From: Isoetes taiwanensis
Taxonomy: Eukaryota; Streptophyta; Lycopodiopsida; Isoetales; Isoetaceae
DNA: 64,000 bases
Assembly: GCA_021234155.1 (NCBI GenBank)
Contig: JAJEKV010000064.1
Span: 684,001 to 748,000, forward strand
Reading direction: 5' to 3'
Shown: positions 1-10,948 of the stretch, in pieces
Layout: each line of letters begins with the position of its first letter
How positions within the stretch are numbered: position 1 is the stretch's first letter
Program-made: the position numbers and the translations under genes
Notes under the pieces: model-generated
The model's database searches: none
The model's input: the letters and a program-made list of their open reading frames with translations, nothing else
What the model was told of the DNA's origin: nothing

Positions 1-856
1 GGGAAGGGGGTAGAGACCTAAAGCTTTGTAGTTGATGCTCCTAGAGTAGCCTCTCTAGCACAATAATCAGATTCGGCCTGTGGCACAAGAGCCACACACG
101 GATGTGGGTGAAGGGGCGGGACCGGCCGAGAAGGAGGTTCATGTCCCGACTCTTGAACGGTTCCTCTCCGTGTGTAAGGCCTACCGAACCATTGTGACTA
201 GGTCCAATGGCTTGCCAACGTCGGGCAAGGCATGGGCTCGACACCCGTGGAAGTGGTGTTCACTTTCCGTGGGTTCATTCGAATACGGGCAAAGGCCCTC
301 TAGTCACCTTGAGTCAGCATGTAGATCTCTCGAGGGAGTGATCCCCACCTGCCCCATCGAACCGGGAAGATGAGCCCGTGAGTAGCCCTTTGGCTATGCA
401 TCCCATGGCTACATCCGGGTCCCGACACTTTTCGCACCACTCGCAAAGTGTGCACGGAGGGGCGGATGGAGTGGACAACCCTAAGCCATGTTCATATGCC
501 GCCAAATCCATTGCCATGAATTCAATGCCGCAATGGACTCTCGAGACCCAAGCCGTCACCATCCCTTTGAGTCCGAGCCTTGGGTAGGATTCCCTATGTG
601 ATGTGCTGATCTTTGTCTATGCAGATATGTGGAGGACCATCCTTCGTGATGGTCATGTGATGTTGATGTATGTGCTTCGACATGTATGTTTACGCTTCCA
701 GCCTAGGTAGGCCCCGAGGGAGACGGGTGCAATGACCCTTCCACTCTTCCCACTGAACCCGCCACGGAGGGCCCTCAGTATTAGCATGGAGCTGGTATGG
801 GGATGAACTCTGTTGTATACGGTGAGTGCACCGTATCACAATGAGGGGGGACGCCA
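1..856 (+). repeat. 5' LTR of the left chromovirus element (3' portion)
   Basis: Positions 1-856 match the reverse complement of 59,066-58,182 along their whole length, with scattered substitutions. The sequence ends in CCA directly before an initiator-tRNA primer site, which fixes the 3' boundary of the LTR. By comparison with the right-hand copy, about 770 bp of this LTR lies upstream of the window. No open frame in it looks coding. Confidence 0.85.
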
Positions 857-867
857 TGGTATCGAGC
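857..867 (+). other. Primer binding site, initiator tRNA-Met
   Basis: The 11 bases TGGTATCGAGC directly follow the LTR end. They match the usual initiator tRNA-Met primer site TGGTATCAGAGC with one base missing. This supports the LTR boundary and shows the element primed with initiator tRNA-Met. Confidence 0.75.
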
Positions 868-1054
868 TATGTTCTTGGAGACCAAGAGCAAAGCAATCGC
901 CATGTTCCCGAGTAATTAACTTGATAGGATCCTCAAACCTCGAAAAATGAGAAAAATTTTTTCCCATTTTTGTAGTTATGCTAAGCTAGTAAATAATTAA
1001 AATGAATAAAAATGTAAAAAGATTAAAAATTGATGAGCCAACATCCGTGTAGGG

Positions 1055-1119
1055 TGGTCACACGTCAAGCCCAGACGATTTCGAGAATCTCAAAATCGGG
1101 CCGGGCGCAACGTGAGACA
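1055..1119 (+). repeat. Hairpin repeat R1 (diverged)
   Basis: First of four related ~67-bp imperfect palindromes in the chromovirus leader. The arms are TCACACGTCAAGCCC and GGGCGCAACGTGAGAC around an inner stem GATTTCGA/TCAAAATC. This copy has the most mismatches in the outer stem. Confidence 0.7.
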
Positions 1120-1237
1120 TTCACTTTTGACACCAAAAAGTTGTAAATTACAGTAAAATAACTTGATAATTCTAATTTTAAGCTAAGAATCAGTAGATTT
1201 AGCATGTTACATGTTAATTTAATAGTGGATTCACCAT

Positions 1238-1306
1238 GTCTCACACGCCGCTACCGGAGACGATTTCGACATTCTTGAAATCGGACCGGGCGCAACGTCG
1301 TGAGAC
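1238..1306 (+). repeat. Hairpin repeat R2
   Basis: Second copy, starting 183 bp after the start of R1. It begins GTCTCACACG and ends TGAGAC. The inner stem is GATTTCGA/TTGAAATC around the loop CATTC, where one pair is G-T. A TATA box follows 82 bp downstream. Confidence 0.8.
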
Positions 1307-1379
1307 CTTTTAAGGTAATTAGGGTGTTTTAGGTGCTTTAGACAACCCAAAAAAGGTAGTTTAAAAGTTGACCTAAAAC

Positions 1380-2138
1380 TTGACCCCTATAAATAGACCT
1401 AGACCCCCATTTTTCCCTCGTTCTTCCCTAGAACTTCGCCAGGATCGGTCAAGGCGATTTCCGGCGCTTTTAGCTCCGGATCGACAAACCGTGAAGATGA
1501 TGGCACGCAAAAAATGCATCGCCGGAAGCCTCAGAGGAGCTGATCCTCCAAATGCCGTTCCTGTGATCTTTTCGAGAATCCTCCAAGAACGCCTTCTCCG
1601 AAAAGCCAATCTTCGGCCGAGCGAGGAAGCAGGGATCTGACAGAGCTGCACTACACAGTAGCTCTTTTGAGGACAACCCCACTGATGTCATGAACCGGAT
1701 CCCCAATTTAAATTGCACAGAGGAGGGAAGAAGCTGGCAGCAGCAGGAGCAACCCTGAGGACAACAACCCCAGGACGGAAAATGTGGGAGCGCATGTGGC
1801 AGCCACAGCCCAGAGCAACACCTCAGAGGACGCCAACCCACGAGGGAGCAGAGGGAGCAAAAGTGACTCAATCGGGACAGCCCAGAGCAATCCACCCCGC
1901 AGGAGGAGCAAGCAAGAGAGGAGCAAAGAAATTTAACTCACCTAAGAGGAAGAGGCCGACCCGCGACGCCTGGCCCACAAGTATGAAGCAAAGAGCCACT
2001 GAGCCGAGAACAAATGGTCGAAAGACGACCCGGACCACGCCCAATGCGGGGTCCAAGAAGAGGAAGGCCAAAGCCATAAAGGCAAAAAAGAGGAAGGTGG
2101 TGAAGGTTGGGAAGCTGCGCAAGGATTCTCGTCGTTAA
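1380..2138 (+). other. Leader ORFs of unknown function (86 and 141 codons)
   Basis: Two short frames lie downstream of the first TATA box: 1,380-1,640 (86 codons) and 1,713-2,138 (141 codons). The second is very rich in Lys and Arg, with lysine/arginine clusters toward its C-terminus (for example SKKRKAKAIKAKKRKVVK) that resemble nuclear localisation signals. Neither matches a retroelement domain I recognise. They may be remnants of an ORF upstream of gag, captured sequence, or chance frames in GC-rich DNA. About 1 kb of further leader (2,139-2,990) shows no coding signal beyond short frames. Confidence 0.3.
1388..1397 (+). promoter_or_regulatory. TATA box following hairpin pair R1/R2
   Basis: CTATAAATAG lies 82 bp after R2 and is followed by a C-rich stretch resembling a plant transcription start region. 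It lies outside the LTR, which is unusual for a retrotransposon leader. That it works as a promoter is inference. Confidence 0.45.
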
Positions 2139-2993
2139 CGAGCCGTCGGAGGGGGAGACCCCAATCCACTACCGACTGACTTCGATGAAGACCACGCCGG
2201 GCCAGACGGGCAAGCTCTTCAAAGCCCCCCTGTCAGCAGAGGAAGAGGTCCCCGAGCAGGTAGCCCAAGAAATGAGGAGACCGGACAGCCTAGCAAAGCC
2301 CCCCCCCACCGCTTCCGACGCGGGGACAGGTTAAAGCCCCGCGACCCCAGCCGGGAGCCTATGATAGACCCCCAGTGAAAGGGTCTATCGAAGAGGATTA
2401 GAGAGCACAACTCCTATATGGAGAAGTGGGAGGCATACAATGCCTATTTCCGAGCATCTGGTAAGAATAAATGGCCGCCATGGAACCCCCAAAAGCGTAA
2501 TCCGCCACCGCCACCCGTGCCCAAGCCTCCCCGAGCACCGGGGGAAGAAGCGGAGCAAGAAGAAGAAGCTAGAAGACAGAGCCCTCAAGGAGATCCGCCA
2601 TTTCCGTAAGAGTTACTTTACTTTGATTCCCGTGGCGCCGCTCCAACGCTTTGGTCCGCCGGTTATGCAAGAATATAACACGCATATGCGCGCGTGACCG
2701 ACGAGATGTCGTTGTGTTTACGTGAGGCGCGGGGCGAACATAGTAAAGCATTTTGAAGATTCAACGGCCCGCACGGTGCACGCCAAGAGGGTTACCCTCA
2801 TGAGGCAGATATGTATCTTGCCGTGCACATCAAGGGAGAACGCCTTTGAATTTTGTAAATAATCGGAAAATTTTGTTAATATAAAGAAATTTTTGTGTAA
2901 ATAAAGTGTCAAACCCCTGCTTAAATAGGTTAAGATATCGATCCCTAGCTTTTGTTTTAATTGAATTGGAGCCTTGAGCAAAATTGAGACGAT

Positions 2994-3060
2994 GTCTCAC
3001 ACGTCGCGCCAGGACAGATTTCGACATTCTCGAAATCGGGCTGGGCGCAACGTGTGAGAC
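2994..3060 (+). repeat. Hairpin repeat R3 (best-formed copy)
   Basis: The cleanest of the four palindromes. The outer arms GTCTCACACGTCGCGCC and GGCGCAACGTGTGAGAC pair with one mismatch. The inner arms GATTTCGA and TCGAAATC pair perfectly around the loop CATTC. The 5' arm contains an ACGT core and a CGCG core, which are plant bZIP and CAMTA target motifs. Confidence 0.85.
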
Positions 3061-3192
3061 CATGCCCAAAAATGCCCAAAACAGCTCCAAATCGACTAAG
3101 TAAGGGGTCAATTCTGCCTAACTCGATGAGTTTAGTGGAATTACAGCCTTAGATCACTTAAATTGAGTAAGTCTAGCCCAATTAGGACCCAT

Positions 3193-3261
3193 GTCTCACA
3201 CGTCGCGCCAGGACCGATTTTGACATTCTCAAAATCGGCCTCAGGCGCAACGCGGTGAGAC
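3193..3261 (+). repeat. Hairpin repeat R4 with a compensatory stem change
   Basis: Starts 199 bp after the start of R3. Its inner stem is GATTTTGA/TCAAAATC. Relative to R3 both arms changed (C to T and G to A), so pairing is kept. The outer arm on the right has diverged. A second TATA box lies about 180 bp downstream. Confidence 0.8.
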
Positions 3262-3439
3262 CTCGTACCATTTCTTCACCAAATGATCTCCAAATTGTAC
3301 AATAGGTTCAGTAGTTGTCCTTAGCATGCTCAAACCCTAGAAATAGTCTTCAAACTTGCAATTGCATCCCTTAATAGGTCAGAATTGCCTAATCTCAGTA
3401 AATTCTAAGTCATCCAAAAATTAGGGTTTCCCCCTTTTC

Positions 3440-3449
3440 TATAAATAAG
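3440..3449 (+). promoter_or_regulatory. TATA box following hairpin pair R3/R4
   Basis: TATAAATAAG is followed by a pyrimidine-rich ~110-bp leader and an ATG at 3,560 in the context TCAATGGCC. The order of hairpin pair, TATA box and ORF repeats the arrangement around 1.0-1.7 kb. Promoter activity is inferred only. Confidence 0.45.
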
Positions 3450-3559
3450 CCCCATTTCTCAATTGGCACCCTGCAAATTTGCTCCCCACTGCTTAGGCGA
3501 TCTTTCAGCTCCCTGAGGCGCTTCTGCATCCGTTTGATACTCCCTTCTTTGCTAGATCA

Positions 3560-4636
3560 ATGGCCACCGCCGACTTGGGCGATGGTACAAAATACGGTGC
3601 TCCATGTTTAGCCGAGGCGGATGTCAACGACATCTTCCAAGTCTTTGGGAAAGAAATCGACATCCAAGCTACGCTAAATGCAACCCCAGCATATAGGCAT
3701 GTGCTAGCAGAATTTCAAGCTAGGATAGGACCCTCCCTTGTCCAAGTCCCCTTGCATAGGATACTTCGCCCCGCCCATCCCTTCAAAACTTTTGGGCGAT
3801 GTCCCCAACATCGCCAAGTACTTGACTAACAAGGCGCAGAGGTTGCCAACTACATGGTCCCGACGTACCAATAGGACCAAGTACTTCTCTTACAATGCAG
3901 CCCTAGCCATCTTCTTATCCCACCGCATCCGAACCCGATGGGGGCAACCTCTATCCCTCCGATGGAGGTAGACCCCATAGCAAAGGCAAGAGGAAGAGCG
4001 ATGTGCGGTAAAGATCAACAAGAATCGGAAGCAAGAGAGGAGGAAGAGGAGTCGACAACGAAGGATACACGAGCTCGACTTCGACGGCGAAGAACGACGC
4101 CAAGCGAGGCGGAGCTGATCAACTTCGGCAGCCGAGCGGGGCATGAGTTGCTCCCCACTCGGGCTAGGCATCACAAGCCTAGCCCCTATCATCATCAACG
4201 GAGAGGAGTACCTACTCCTCTCACGACATCCGTAACCTTCCCTCAATGCGGGGAGAGGGAGCTCGTGTTGGACGAACCGCCTCCACCAATCAAGCGTGAG
4301 GCGATTATGGACGACTTCATCGTCCGAGGAGCCCCTCGTGACTTTCCGCTTCAAGTGAGGGAGGCCGACACCCGGCATGTGGGAGACGACCTCCCGATAT
4401 CCAGCCTACAAAGAAAGATCGTGCAAATGATGGACGAAGCGGGAGCCGCCAGCGAGGAGGAGTTCTCGCCCCAAGAACATGGGGATCCGTGGAAGACCAC
4501 GAGCATCCTAATGCCGAAGTCCCGACACCACCCCCAAAAGGAGAAGGAATCGACCTCGAGGCTCGGCCCGCACAATTGAAGACTACAGTGGAGCCGACTC
4601 AAATTGAGGTCGACGAAGTACGCCGGCACGTAGCCG
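3560..4636 (+). pseudogene. Leader ORF upstream of gag, frameshifted, unknown product
   Basis: An ATG at 3,560 opens 89 codons. A plausible continuation in another frame follows at 3,738-3,971, and a 213-codon frame runs 3,938-4,579, so the original reading frame appears to have been shifted twice. The visible protein is hydrophilic, with an acidic segment followed by arginine-rich clusters. It shows no zinc knuckle, protease or polymerase motif. An extra ORF before gag is known from Tat/Ogre Ty3 elements but is not typical of chromoviruses. It could be an extra retroelement ORF, a gag N-terminal extension or captured host sequence. Confidence 0.35.
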
Positions 4637-5355
4637 AGGCCAAACAAGCTTTAGAAGCTTCATGACACACAACGGCATGTGTCGCTTAGGTACTACTTGT
4701 CACCGCCGATGGATGGGGAGAATAGCGTAATACACCGCAAGTTCAGTCCCCGAGGTGAAGAAGGAGTGTTCATGCCGATTGCACTCTCGTGCTTCCTAAG
4801 CAGCATGCTCGAATAGCAACAAACGCCGACTATGCCGCCTTTTAGTCAAGAGGGCAATGGCACTTGACCTCTTCGACCGCCATACCCCACCGACGCCAGC
4901 GAGATTGGCGCGGATCGCGCCCCTTACATCCGACCACATGGTAGAAGACCGGTGAGAGCCATACAGGAGGCTCGCCTGCAAGCATCATCGAACTTGGGTC
5001 ACCTTCGGTGGGGACGCCCCAAGTTAAGAAGTTTCTTGAAGACAACCCGCCTTACCGGGCGATTTCAAGACTAGTTAGACTCTTGATCCCTAGACTTTTG
5101 TACTAAAATATTATATGATATATAAATACAATTCTGTTGCACTTTAAATGTTTTGTTGATGTAATTCTGCCCCACAATTATACCAACAAACATAAACAAT
5201 GCAAGAGAACAAATGAAACTAACCATATAGCCATGAATTGCTTGTGTATGCAGCTAGAAGCCTAAACGCAGGGGAACGACAACTGCGAGACCTTATAGAA
5301 GAGCGACCCTTGCAGACCACCCCCGCAAGGAACCCTATTTGAAGATATAGAACCC

Positions 5356-6167
5356 ATGACACCGTGGGGAGGAGATATATCACGTGATGAGGACGGACCT
5401 GCGGATAAAGGCCTTGCCGTCCCCGCACAAGTGAATGGGTTCGGTGGGCAACGCCACTTCGATTCAAGCATCAGCTCGGAGAGCAGGAAGGGACAAGAAG
5501 AGGAGCAAGAGAAGGAGATCCTCCAGTCCGGAATCTTCCGACTCAAGTTCAGACTCAGACTCCGACTCCGAGGAAGAGGAAGAGCAGGCTCAGGACCGAA
5601 CAGATGGAAGGCAAAGGAACACTGAAGAGGGAAGGCAGAGGAACACCCCGTGATGGACGATTAAAGAGACACCAGTGGCCTCTGACTACCGTAAGAAGGT
5701 AGATTCCGCAACTGGGCAATGTATGGAAGGCCCGAAATCGAAAACGGTTCGGGGGAGAACAGTCGATTGGAAGCGAGGCATGGCTGGACGAAATGAGTGA
5801 GTACGGCAACGCTTATGGCATGAAAGATAAAGACAAAGGCAGAGTTGCAACAGCCAACTTGAAAGGAGCCGCACGGATTTGGTGGAAGGGTTATGCAAAG
5901 GCACATGGCTTAAGCAGGGATGCTTGTAAGTTCAGGAAGTTTGCAAAAGCCTTCAAGCGCCATTACGTCCCAAGGGAACATAAGTCCAGCATGATGCAGC
6001 AGTTCTATAGGCTCCAACAGGGAAACAAATCAGTCCAGAAATATACAGAGGAATTCATGAGGCTAAGGCTCTATGTGCCGGGTTGGGAGAGAAGCATGCA
6101 AAGGGAAAGCTATATCGAGGGGGTGAATGAGGAAATCCGCGAAGCTTGTGAGAGCAATAAACCCTAG
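5356..6167 (+). pseudogene. gag: Ty3 gag (capsid), frameshifted
   Basis: The Retrotrans_gag signature is clear from about 5,738: WLDEMSEYG, NLKGAARIWWKGYAKAHGL and YRLQQGNKSVQKYTEEFMRL occur in the family's order and spacing. A Ser/Asp-rich low-complexity stretch precedes it at 5,435-5,600. The domain ends at a stop at 6,165-6,167, and the C-terminal part of gag (6,170-6,640) is split over several frames with no intact zinc knuckle. Gag would form the particle that packages element RNA. Downstream protease and RT follow in normal order. Confidence 0.8.
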
Positions 6168-6639
6168 GACAAAGATCGTAAGCAGAGTCCAAGGCTATAA
6201 GCTTGCAGGGTCTGACCTCGAGAATAGCGGCGTAAGGTATTTCCGGATAAAGGCAAGGCTTATTGAAGCTATAGCCCCTGGGCAGCCAACCAGCCCAATT
6301 AGAGCCCCACATGGTGGCAACCTGGGAAGCAGCAGAGAAGAAGCTGTGTGTCCTTCAAGGACAAGGTAGGGGTCAAACTACTCCAAAGCAAGATTTATCC
6401 TTTTGCGGTAGGCGTGCCCAAGGAAAAGAGGCAGGAGGAGTGCATAGAAAAGCAAATTGGTGCCCCAGTGCTTCCAGCCAAACCATAGGATGGACAAAAC
6501 CGCCCCTACGCCATGAGTGCAGCTCTAGCGGAGTTGGGAGATTGGGACGCCTGGCGTCTGACGGCGGCGGCGCGAAGAAGCCCGCGACTACATTCGTGGT
6601 GAGTGTCATATCTTTGCCGCAATAGATACAGAGCAAGCA

Positions 6640-7190
6640 GAGAGCCAAGATAAGGTAATTTCCACAAGAGGGAAGGCCAAAGCCAAGTCCTTCATAGTCT
6701 TGATAGACTCGTGAAGTAGCCATAACTTTGCATCCCCTGCAATGGTTCAAATGTTGAAGTTGAAGCCGCTAAAGTCAAAGCCAAGACCCGTTATCTTAGC
6801 AAGTGGTGCGGTAAAGGGCGTGATCGGCGGGCAAGAGAATTAACCGACATCGACTTGCCGAGGATTAATATCCAGATGGGGGCGGAAGTAATGGGCATTG
6901 GCAAGTATGACTTGATCATAGGAATGGAGTACCTTGGGCGGCAGGGCCATTATCGACCGTGGAAAGCTTTGTGTGACCTTCCCAACGCCCGACGGCAAGA
7001 TCATCGAAATCACGGGTAAAGAAGTTGTCCCCATCATGCGGTGCATGTCTTCTAAGAGGTCGTTCAAGTGCATCAAGAGCGGCAGGTGGCATACATCTTC
7101 AAGCTTGAGATTAGTGAGCCGAATCGGAAGGAAGCAAAGAAGACAAGGTGCTCAAAGTTGCCAAGCAAGTAGCTAAGGCGATCACGAGTT
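6640..7190 (+). pseudogene. Ty3 aspartic protease, active site interrupted by a stop
   Basis: The stretch FIVLIDS, stop, SSHNF at 6,691-6,731 is the chromovirus protease active site LIDSGSSHNF, with the catalytic glycine codon replaced by TGA (6,712-6,714). The later motif LIIGMEYLG, at about 6,913-6,939, and the segment GKIIEITGKEVVPIMRCMSS follow as in the right-hand copy. The protease would mature Gag and Pol. This copy cannot make it without readthrough. Confidence 0.8.
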
Positions 7191-7327
7191 CCATGATCTC
7201 TTTCCGGATGAGATCAAGCGGCTCCCTCCTTATAGGGGAGTCGAAAAGCAGATTGCACTCGAACGGGGAACAAAAGCCAACGAGCAAGGCTCCATATAGA
7301 ATGACAACGCAGAATTGTCGAGCTAAA

Positions 7328-7597
7328 GAAGCGATTTAGGAGCTGCTTGACCTAGGTTTTATTAGACCTAGTGTTTCGCCATTTGGAGCGCCCATTCTAT
7401 TCGTTAAGAAGAAGGATGGCAGTTTAAGGATGTGCATAGACTATAGGCAGTTGAACAAGCACACCATTAAGAACAAGTACGCGCTCCCCAGATCAGATGA
7501 CTTGATGGATCAGCTCCAAGGTGCAAAGATCTTCTCCAAAATCGACTTAAGGTCAGGTTATCATCAGATCAGGATAAAGGAAGAAGATATCCATAAG
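7328..7597 (+). pseudogene. pol: Ty3 reverse transcriptase, N-terminal fragment
   Basis: The frame reads [20 protein letters not shown], then [12 protein letters not shown] and [22 protein letters not shown], which are the first RT blocks of Ty3 elements including the first catalytic Asp (KIDL). The sequence leaves the family exactly after IHK, where the right-hand copy continues. The YxDD block, RNase H and integrase are missing, removed by truncation at the junction with the next element. Confidence 0.85.
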
Positions 7598-8474
7598 ATC
7601 ATGAATTGTGAGCTATTTGAAGTTATGTGAGACTCCTGTTATGATTGTCAAGTGAATGAAAATCCGACTTTGGTATAATTCTCTTTTCTCAACTTTCTTT
7701 TCAAGAGAAATTTATGCATACCTGCTTAATATTGTTCTAGTTCTTAATCCCATTGGATATTAGTAAAATCCTGCTTAGGGTTCATAGGAATAGTCGTCCT
7801 GCATCCAAAGAAAACATAAAAAATATAAACATTAGTCAAAACTAAGTTCTAGTTATCTGAAAAGAGTCAAAACCCATCTTTTCGCTACAAACTCCTCTGA
7901 CCAAAGGTCCAGTCCATCTATTATTATCAAGATCCCAGTAATTCTCTTTTATTTTGTCTCAGGAAAAACAAAACAACTATATAAATATCTCTGTCATCAA
8001 AAAACATATTCTGTCAGTAGCAAATTACTCCCTGTTCATCCAGCATTCTAAATAAATCCAAAAGAGGTGTTGCACATCATCTACAATAGCAATCACAGTT
8101 GTCCCAGATCAAAAAGAATATTTCATAAAACATCTAAGAATTTATGCTCTCTGCCGAGGGTATTGACCAATTTTTGACTAGGTCAGGCATATAATTTTCA
8201 AGTATCTAGAATAGTCTGACTTCAAAAAAGGTCTTGCATATTTTTAATACTACCTGTTGGGATCACATTCTTACATTCTTCAAGATAAATCCTCTAGTTA
8301 TTTGCACTTGGTATTGAAAAGAAAATACAGGGTTTTTTCTTGAAATGGGAAAGCTGTACTAACAGACTTGTGGTGAGAAGTTTTTGCAAAATTTAGGTTC
8401 AGAGTGGTTGCCTGAAGCAACCTGGAGGTCCTAAACCATTCTAGTTGAGGGTTTTGCCAGGATTACCCTCAACA
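7598..8474 (+). repeat. Diverged LTR remnant related to the Tat-like element at 40.6-52.8 kb
   Basis: The 3' end (8,395-8,474) matches the LTR ends at 43,075-43,154 and 52,726-52,805, including GTTGCCT.AAGCAACCTGGAGGT and a final CTCAACA. Weaker similarity is seen upstream (TGAAAATCCGA near 7,655, CTCTGCCGAGGGTATTGACC near 8,150). There is no primer site after it and no matching 5' end, so it is an old 5'-truncated solo or 3' LTR. It abuts the 3' end of the host gene on the other strand. Confidence 0.65.
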
Positions 8475-8483
8475 GGTTCTGCT

Positions 8484-10945
8484 TCAAAGATGAATAACCT
8501 TGCCCTGTAGGACAGTTATATCTTGTATGTTAGTACTTGACCACTTGTGTCGAACATGAAATTCACTGAAAAGATATGTTACCTGTTTCTTCAGCAGCCA
8601 GTCATCAAGCGTAAGGTCATCCTCAAGACTAACTTCTTCATCTTCTGAACATGCCTTTGTTGAGATGTCCTTGCAAATGGATTCATGAGTTGGAGCAGTG
8701 GATCCAAAATCAGCATCACAATTGGCTGTCACGTTCTTACAAATTGTATCATCTGTATACATTTGAGCAAAACTATAGTCTGATACAATAAATCAAATGG
8801 CCCTATCAGAATAGTTACTTACTTATTTTGCCAAGGGGAGAATTAGTTGGAGGCAAGTGAACATAATTACTCTGACTTGGCATTTGTGTCAGATCTGCAA
8901 CAATATTTGCAGAATTTCAGAAATACAATCACAAAGAGAAAAAGAACACTTTACATTTTTCTAACAAAGATAGCAAGTCTACCTTTGTGTTCTGATTCAA
9001 GGATGTTCTTCAATCTTTTACTACACTGGCTTTTAGTGGTTGCTACTGTACGTGGATCTGAATCTTTTGGTCCTCTCCCTTTAGGAATCATATTCCTCTC
9101 TAAAGTTGCACTGTTTGCACTCTCTTCAACATGTTTTACCTGGCTTTCTTCCTCCTCTTCCATGCAATTGTCATCATCACTCCCTCCACCACTTTCATGG
9201 CAATACAAGCCTAGTTCTTGTAACAAAGCACTAGGAATAAGCATCTTGCATGCATCAACCATGCATTGACGGCTATGCGCTACAGTATGAAAGCAACAAA
9301 CATGGTAAGTGTGATTGCATGATAAACTAACAAAAAATTGATAATCTTGTCTGAAGGCCAGTCCACAAGCTTCACAACTATTTTGCATGCCTACAGACAT
9401 CTTATAATTGCTCATGGTTGGCGTCAGCATTTTTCCTTTTTATGTAGTCACGCAAAACCAAAGATATATGTTTGCTCTTACAACTCCAAAACATAAAAGA
9501 TCACTGATTTCTTGCAATTTATCTTTCGTAAAGTCAATCTCGGTCTTTATTGCCGATTGTTATCACCACCAAGATGTTCACGTACCTTTTCGCATGGCAT
9601 CAAAGATGCACCTCTCCTCCATCTTTAATGTATTGATTGCAATAGCAAAATCACCATCACCAGCAAAGGTGGCTTCTAAGTCCAAGTAATCTTTCTTCTT
9701 CTCTGCTGCCATAGCAGCTAAGGACTCTAACACTTTGTCGGAACTGCCCAAACTGCCTTCAATTCGGAGCAGTTCTTGCTCCTTCTCACGTAATGTCTGC
9801 TCAATCTCATTTTTTTCATTAAGAAGACGCTTCATTTCACAACTAATGGTGGTAATGTTCCCCTCAAAAGAGTCCACTGTTGGACCTCGTCTCCGTTTAT
9901 TGATATCATTGGAGCACTTTAGGGACTCTGCTGCAAATTCTGCCCAATCTACCTTGTAAGCATTTGGAGCAGCCTGGGCACGGACGGTATGAGACCATGC
10001 AAATGCTCGGGCAAACAATGTTCTAACTTCTGAATTCTTAAGGCCTCTCTGGTACACTCGAAAGATGAGATCATGCAATTCGTCTTCAAATTGTGGCTGG
10101 ATTTGAGAAACATGAAGTTTACCACCACGAAGATGGGACTTCCATACTATTTCAAAATCTTGTGGACTGACATCCTTTTTCTTGATCGTCCGAGCTTGGC
10201 GACCAGTGTTGGATAAACCCCTAAGGGTGTGGAATTCCTCCTTGTTATTGGCAATAGGAAGCTGAAAAAAATGTTCAAGCTAATAAGTATGTGTATAGAG
10301 CCGCATGCATATTAGTTTTCTTGCCAAATAAGTACCTTTTCTCGTGACGTGAACATCTCACAATCTACAAGTTATGCTTTAGTGTTGTACATGTAGCAGC
10401 CTGAAATTGCCAAATGAACAACAACAATCTACCTAGCATAATAATAATAATTATTACCTGGCTACATGAAGAAATTAAGCCTTGCTTCGAAGAATCCGTT
10501 AACCTGCTTCAACAATTGGTTGCACAAAAATCTGAGACACAAATAAGAAGGACAATTTAATTGATAACCAAGTTAAATAGAGGCATCAAAATTTAATCCA
10601 AACATAGGTTTTAAAGCATGCAAATTGTAGATGACACAGTAACATTTACATTGCTTAGTTCTAGAAATGTTGGGATTTTTCAGAAAAGAATCTATTATGT
10701 GCAGATAAGTTCACTTTACCTAAAATGCAGAGATAACATCAATTTTAGCCTAAAATCATGGCCTGTGAAAAAACCATGCCAGGAACCAGATGCTTGAACC
10801 CGAATTCATATTAATTATACATATACATCAACAAAACGATGCAGATTATGAAAGAATAGCAAAAATGAAATCGACTACATCTTACCTCGAGAGCTGCCTC
10901 AAGAAATCCAGCCTCTTCGAAATAGGTTCTCCCGCTCTCGAGCCT
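8484..10945 (-). CDS. Spliced host gene of unknown family (zinc-binding and coiled-coil protein)
   Basis: Eight exons join in one open frame on the minus strand: 10945-10886, 10531-10504, 10364-10336, 10261-9586, 9390-8983, 8894-8823, 8779-8583 and 8504-8484 (stop TGA at 8,486-8,484). Every intron is GT...AG and every phase matches, giving about 496 residues. The N-terminal part has basic and helical segments. A coiled-coil-like stretch (LLNEKNEIEQTLREKEQELL) lies in the 676-bp exon. The next exon has a Cys/His cluster CEACG...LSCNHTYHVCC...CMVDAC that looks like a RING-like or other zinc-binding fold. The C-terminus is acidic. No Met is in frame in the first exon after a TGA at 10,948-10,946, so the true start is missing or further upstream. 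I do not recognise the family. The intact frame across seven introns argues for a real gene. Confidence 0.75.
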
Positions 10946-10948
10946 TCA

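Larger units (their letters stand above)
1..7597 (+). mobile_element. Ty3/gypsy chromovirus-family retrotransposon, left copy, truncated
   Basis: The element enters the window inside its 5' LTR. It runs LTR, primer binding site, a ~4.5-kb leader, gag, protease and the first third of RT, and stops abruptly after the RT residues IKEEDIHK. It is the same family as the minus-strand element at the right edge: the LTRs match, and the protease and RT stretches are near-identical in protein. The chromodomain is seen only in the right copy. Gag and pol are split by stops and frameshifts, so the copy is dead. The leader between the primer site and gag is unusually long and carries hairpin repeats, TATA boxes and short ORFs, so it could include nested older insertions. 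Family assignment is firm; the nature of the leader is not. Confidence 0.85.

Noticed and set aside
857-867. tRNA gene at the tRNA-like match
   Set aside because: Only the short primer-binding complement is present; no cloverleaf can be formed from the surrounding bases.
1373-1895. Minus-strand frames of 92 and 141 codons opposite the leader ORFs
   Set aside because: Shadow frames in GC-rich DNA with Leu/Cys/Ser-rich composition and no motif.
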